A stretch of DNA of 5,883 nucleotides from Helicobacteraceae bacterium (GTDB taxonomy: Bacteria > Campylobacterota > Campylobacteria > Campylobacterales > Sulfurimonadaceae): positions 1 to 5,883 of the forward strand of contig JALWKG010000104.1 of NCBI GenBank assembly GCA_027081565.1. Direction: 5' to 3'. Every line of letters begins with the position of its first letter. The first letter of the stretch is position 1. Below, piece after piece: positions 5,106-5,883 of the stretch. The notes beneath the pieces were generated by a model. That model was not told where the DNA came from. It saw only the letters and a list, made by a program, of their open reading frames with translations, and ran no database searches. A program made the translations under genes and the position numbers.

Positions 5106-5883
5106 ATGCAAGAAGAGCGAAAAGGCGAGATCTACATGTTACTGCTTTCACTGCTGGAGAGTTGGTTCCCTATCTTTTCACTTTTTTCCATTGCCCTCAT
5201 CGGCGCGATGTTCAGTTTCGCTTTTTCGGTCACCATCGCGACAATGATCTTTATGGCGCTGGTCATCTATCAAAAGAAGCTACCTGAACTTTTCCAAAAG
5301 GATGCTCGTAAAGATCTGCTTTTAACTACCTTTTTTATCAACCTGCTTTTCATCTTAGCCTTCACCGGCCTGCAGTACACCACTGCCGGAAATATGGCGG
5401 TCATCATCTTTATGCAGCTCTTTTTTGCCTACCTCTATTTTAATGTCTTAGGAGACCACAAACTCAGCACCCTCCATACCATCGGTGCTGTCATCATGGC
5501 TGTAGGGGCACTGCTGGTCTTGGTTCCTGATGATTTGAGCCTAAACAAAGGCGACCTCATCATCTTTGTAGCAGCGGCATTGGCCCCTTTTGCCAACCTC
5601 TACCAAAAACGTGCCCGCTCTTATGTTTCTTCTGAGACGATCTTAGCCTTTAGAAATATCGTGGCACTTCCCGTGCTCTTTGCCATCGCTTTTGCGGTAG
5701 AACCTTTCCCAACTACAGAGAAGCTTTTAGAGGCGCTGCCTTATGTACTGGCCATAGGTTTTTTAGTTCTTGGACTTTCAAAAGTCCTCTACATCGAAGC
5801 TCTGCACCGCATAAGCATCACCAAGGTCAGTGCCATGCTTGCACTCATCCCTCTATTTACCCTCATCTTTGCCTACTTTACCC
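5106..5883 (+). CDS. DMT superfamily (EamA) transporter, 3' truncated by window
   Basis: The frame is open from ATG 5106 to the right edge, giving 259 complete codons without a stop. About 30-50 residues are probably missing compared with a usual length near 300. The protein is a multi-helix membrane protein with EamA repeat 1 at about 10-140 and the start of repeat 2 from about 150. Landmarks are TGLQYTTAGNMAVIIFMQLFFAYLYF (87-112, the helix-4 region), GAVIMAVGALLVLVP (127-141), a cytoplasmic-type NLYQKRARSY loop (164-173), and ALHRISITKVSAMLALIPLF (232-251), the usual helix-9 block before the final helix. The start is supported by AGAGG with 5 nt spacing. It is not a close copy of the transporter at 2634, so this is not a recent duplication. 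Substrate unknown. Divergent from yigZ. Confidence 0.9.
   Translation, partial: MQEERKGEIYMLLLSLLESWFPIFSLFSIALIGAMFSFAFSVTIATMIFMALVIYQKKLPELFQKDARKDLLLTTFFINLLFILAFTGLQYTTAGNMAVIIFMQLFFAYLYFNVLGDHKLSTLHTIGAVIMAVGALLVLVPDDLSLNKGDLIIFVAAALAPFANLYQKRARSYVSSETILAFRNIVALPVLFAIAFAVEPFPTTEKLLEALPYVLAIGFLVLGLSKVLYIEALHRISITKVSAMLALIPLFTLIFAYFT

Noticed and set aside
1..5883. A hidden novel system (defence island, CRISPR, retron, toxin-antitoxin or mobile element).
   Set aside because: No repeat array, transposase, integrase, reverse transcriptase or toxin-like small gene pair is visible. The coding frames account for almost all of the sequence and belong to recognisable families.

Overview
This 5.9 kb window looks like ordinary chromosomal DNA from a Campylobacterota (Epsilonproteobacteria) organism, most like the Sulfurovum/Sulfurimonas group. 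That placement is an inference from moderate to low GC by eye, very tight gene packing, promoters with a recognisable -10 box and AT-rich upstream DNA but no clear -35 box, and the general protein style. No sequence search was run. I see no tRNA, rRNA, insertion sequence, CRISPR array, phage gene or origin.

Layout from left to right: the last 42 codons or so of an HI0933/YhiN-type flavoprotein (+) converge on acyP, an acylphosphatase (-). acyP is divergent across 46 bp from a DUF429 predicted RNase H-fold nuclease (+). After a likely terminator and a short promoter region comes a two-gene overlapping unit (+): a YtfJ-type secreted thioredoxin-fold protein without cysteines, and an EI24/CysZ-like membrane protein starting with GTG. 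A second terminator hairpin follows, then a complete EamA/DMT transporter (+). It converges with a two-gene minus-strand unit: a YigZ/IMPACT family protein followed, with an ATGA overlap, by a lipoprotein esterase of the PHB depolymerase/LpqC type. Divergent from yigZ is a second EamA/DMT transporter (+), which runs off the right edge.

Most genes are housekeeping or small-molecule functions: removal of acyl phosphates, predicted nuclease, metabolite export or import, and a surface esterase. I found no evidence of a defence system or other novel multi-gene system. The points most worth a second look are the esterase lipoprotein translationally coupled to yigZ, the conserved-looking ytfJ-EI24 pair, and the compact bidirectional terminator that overlaps two convergent stop codons. 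Two start sites are also better placed inside the longest reading frame: the first EamA gene at 2634 and yigZ at 4991.
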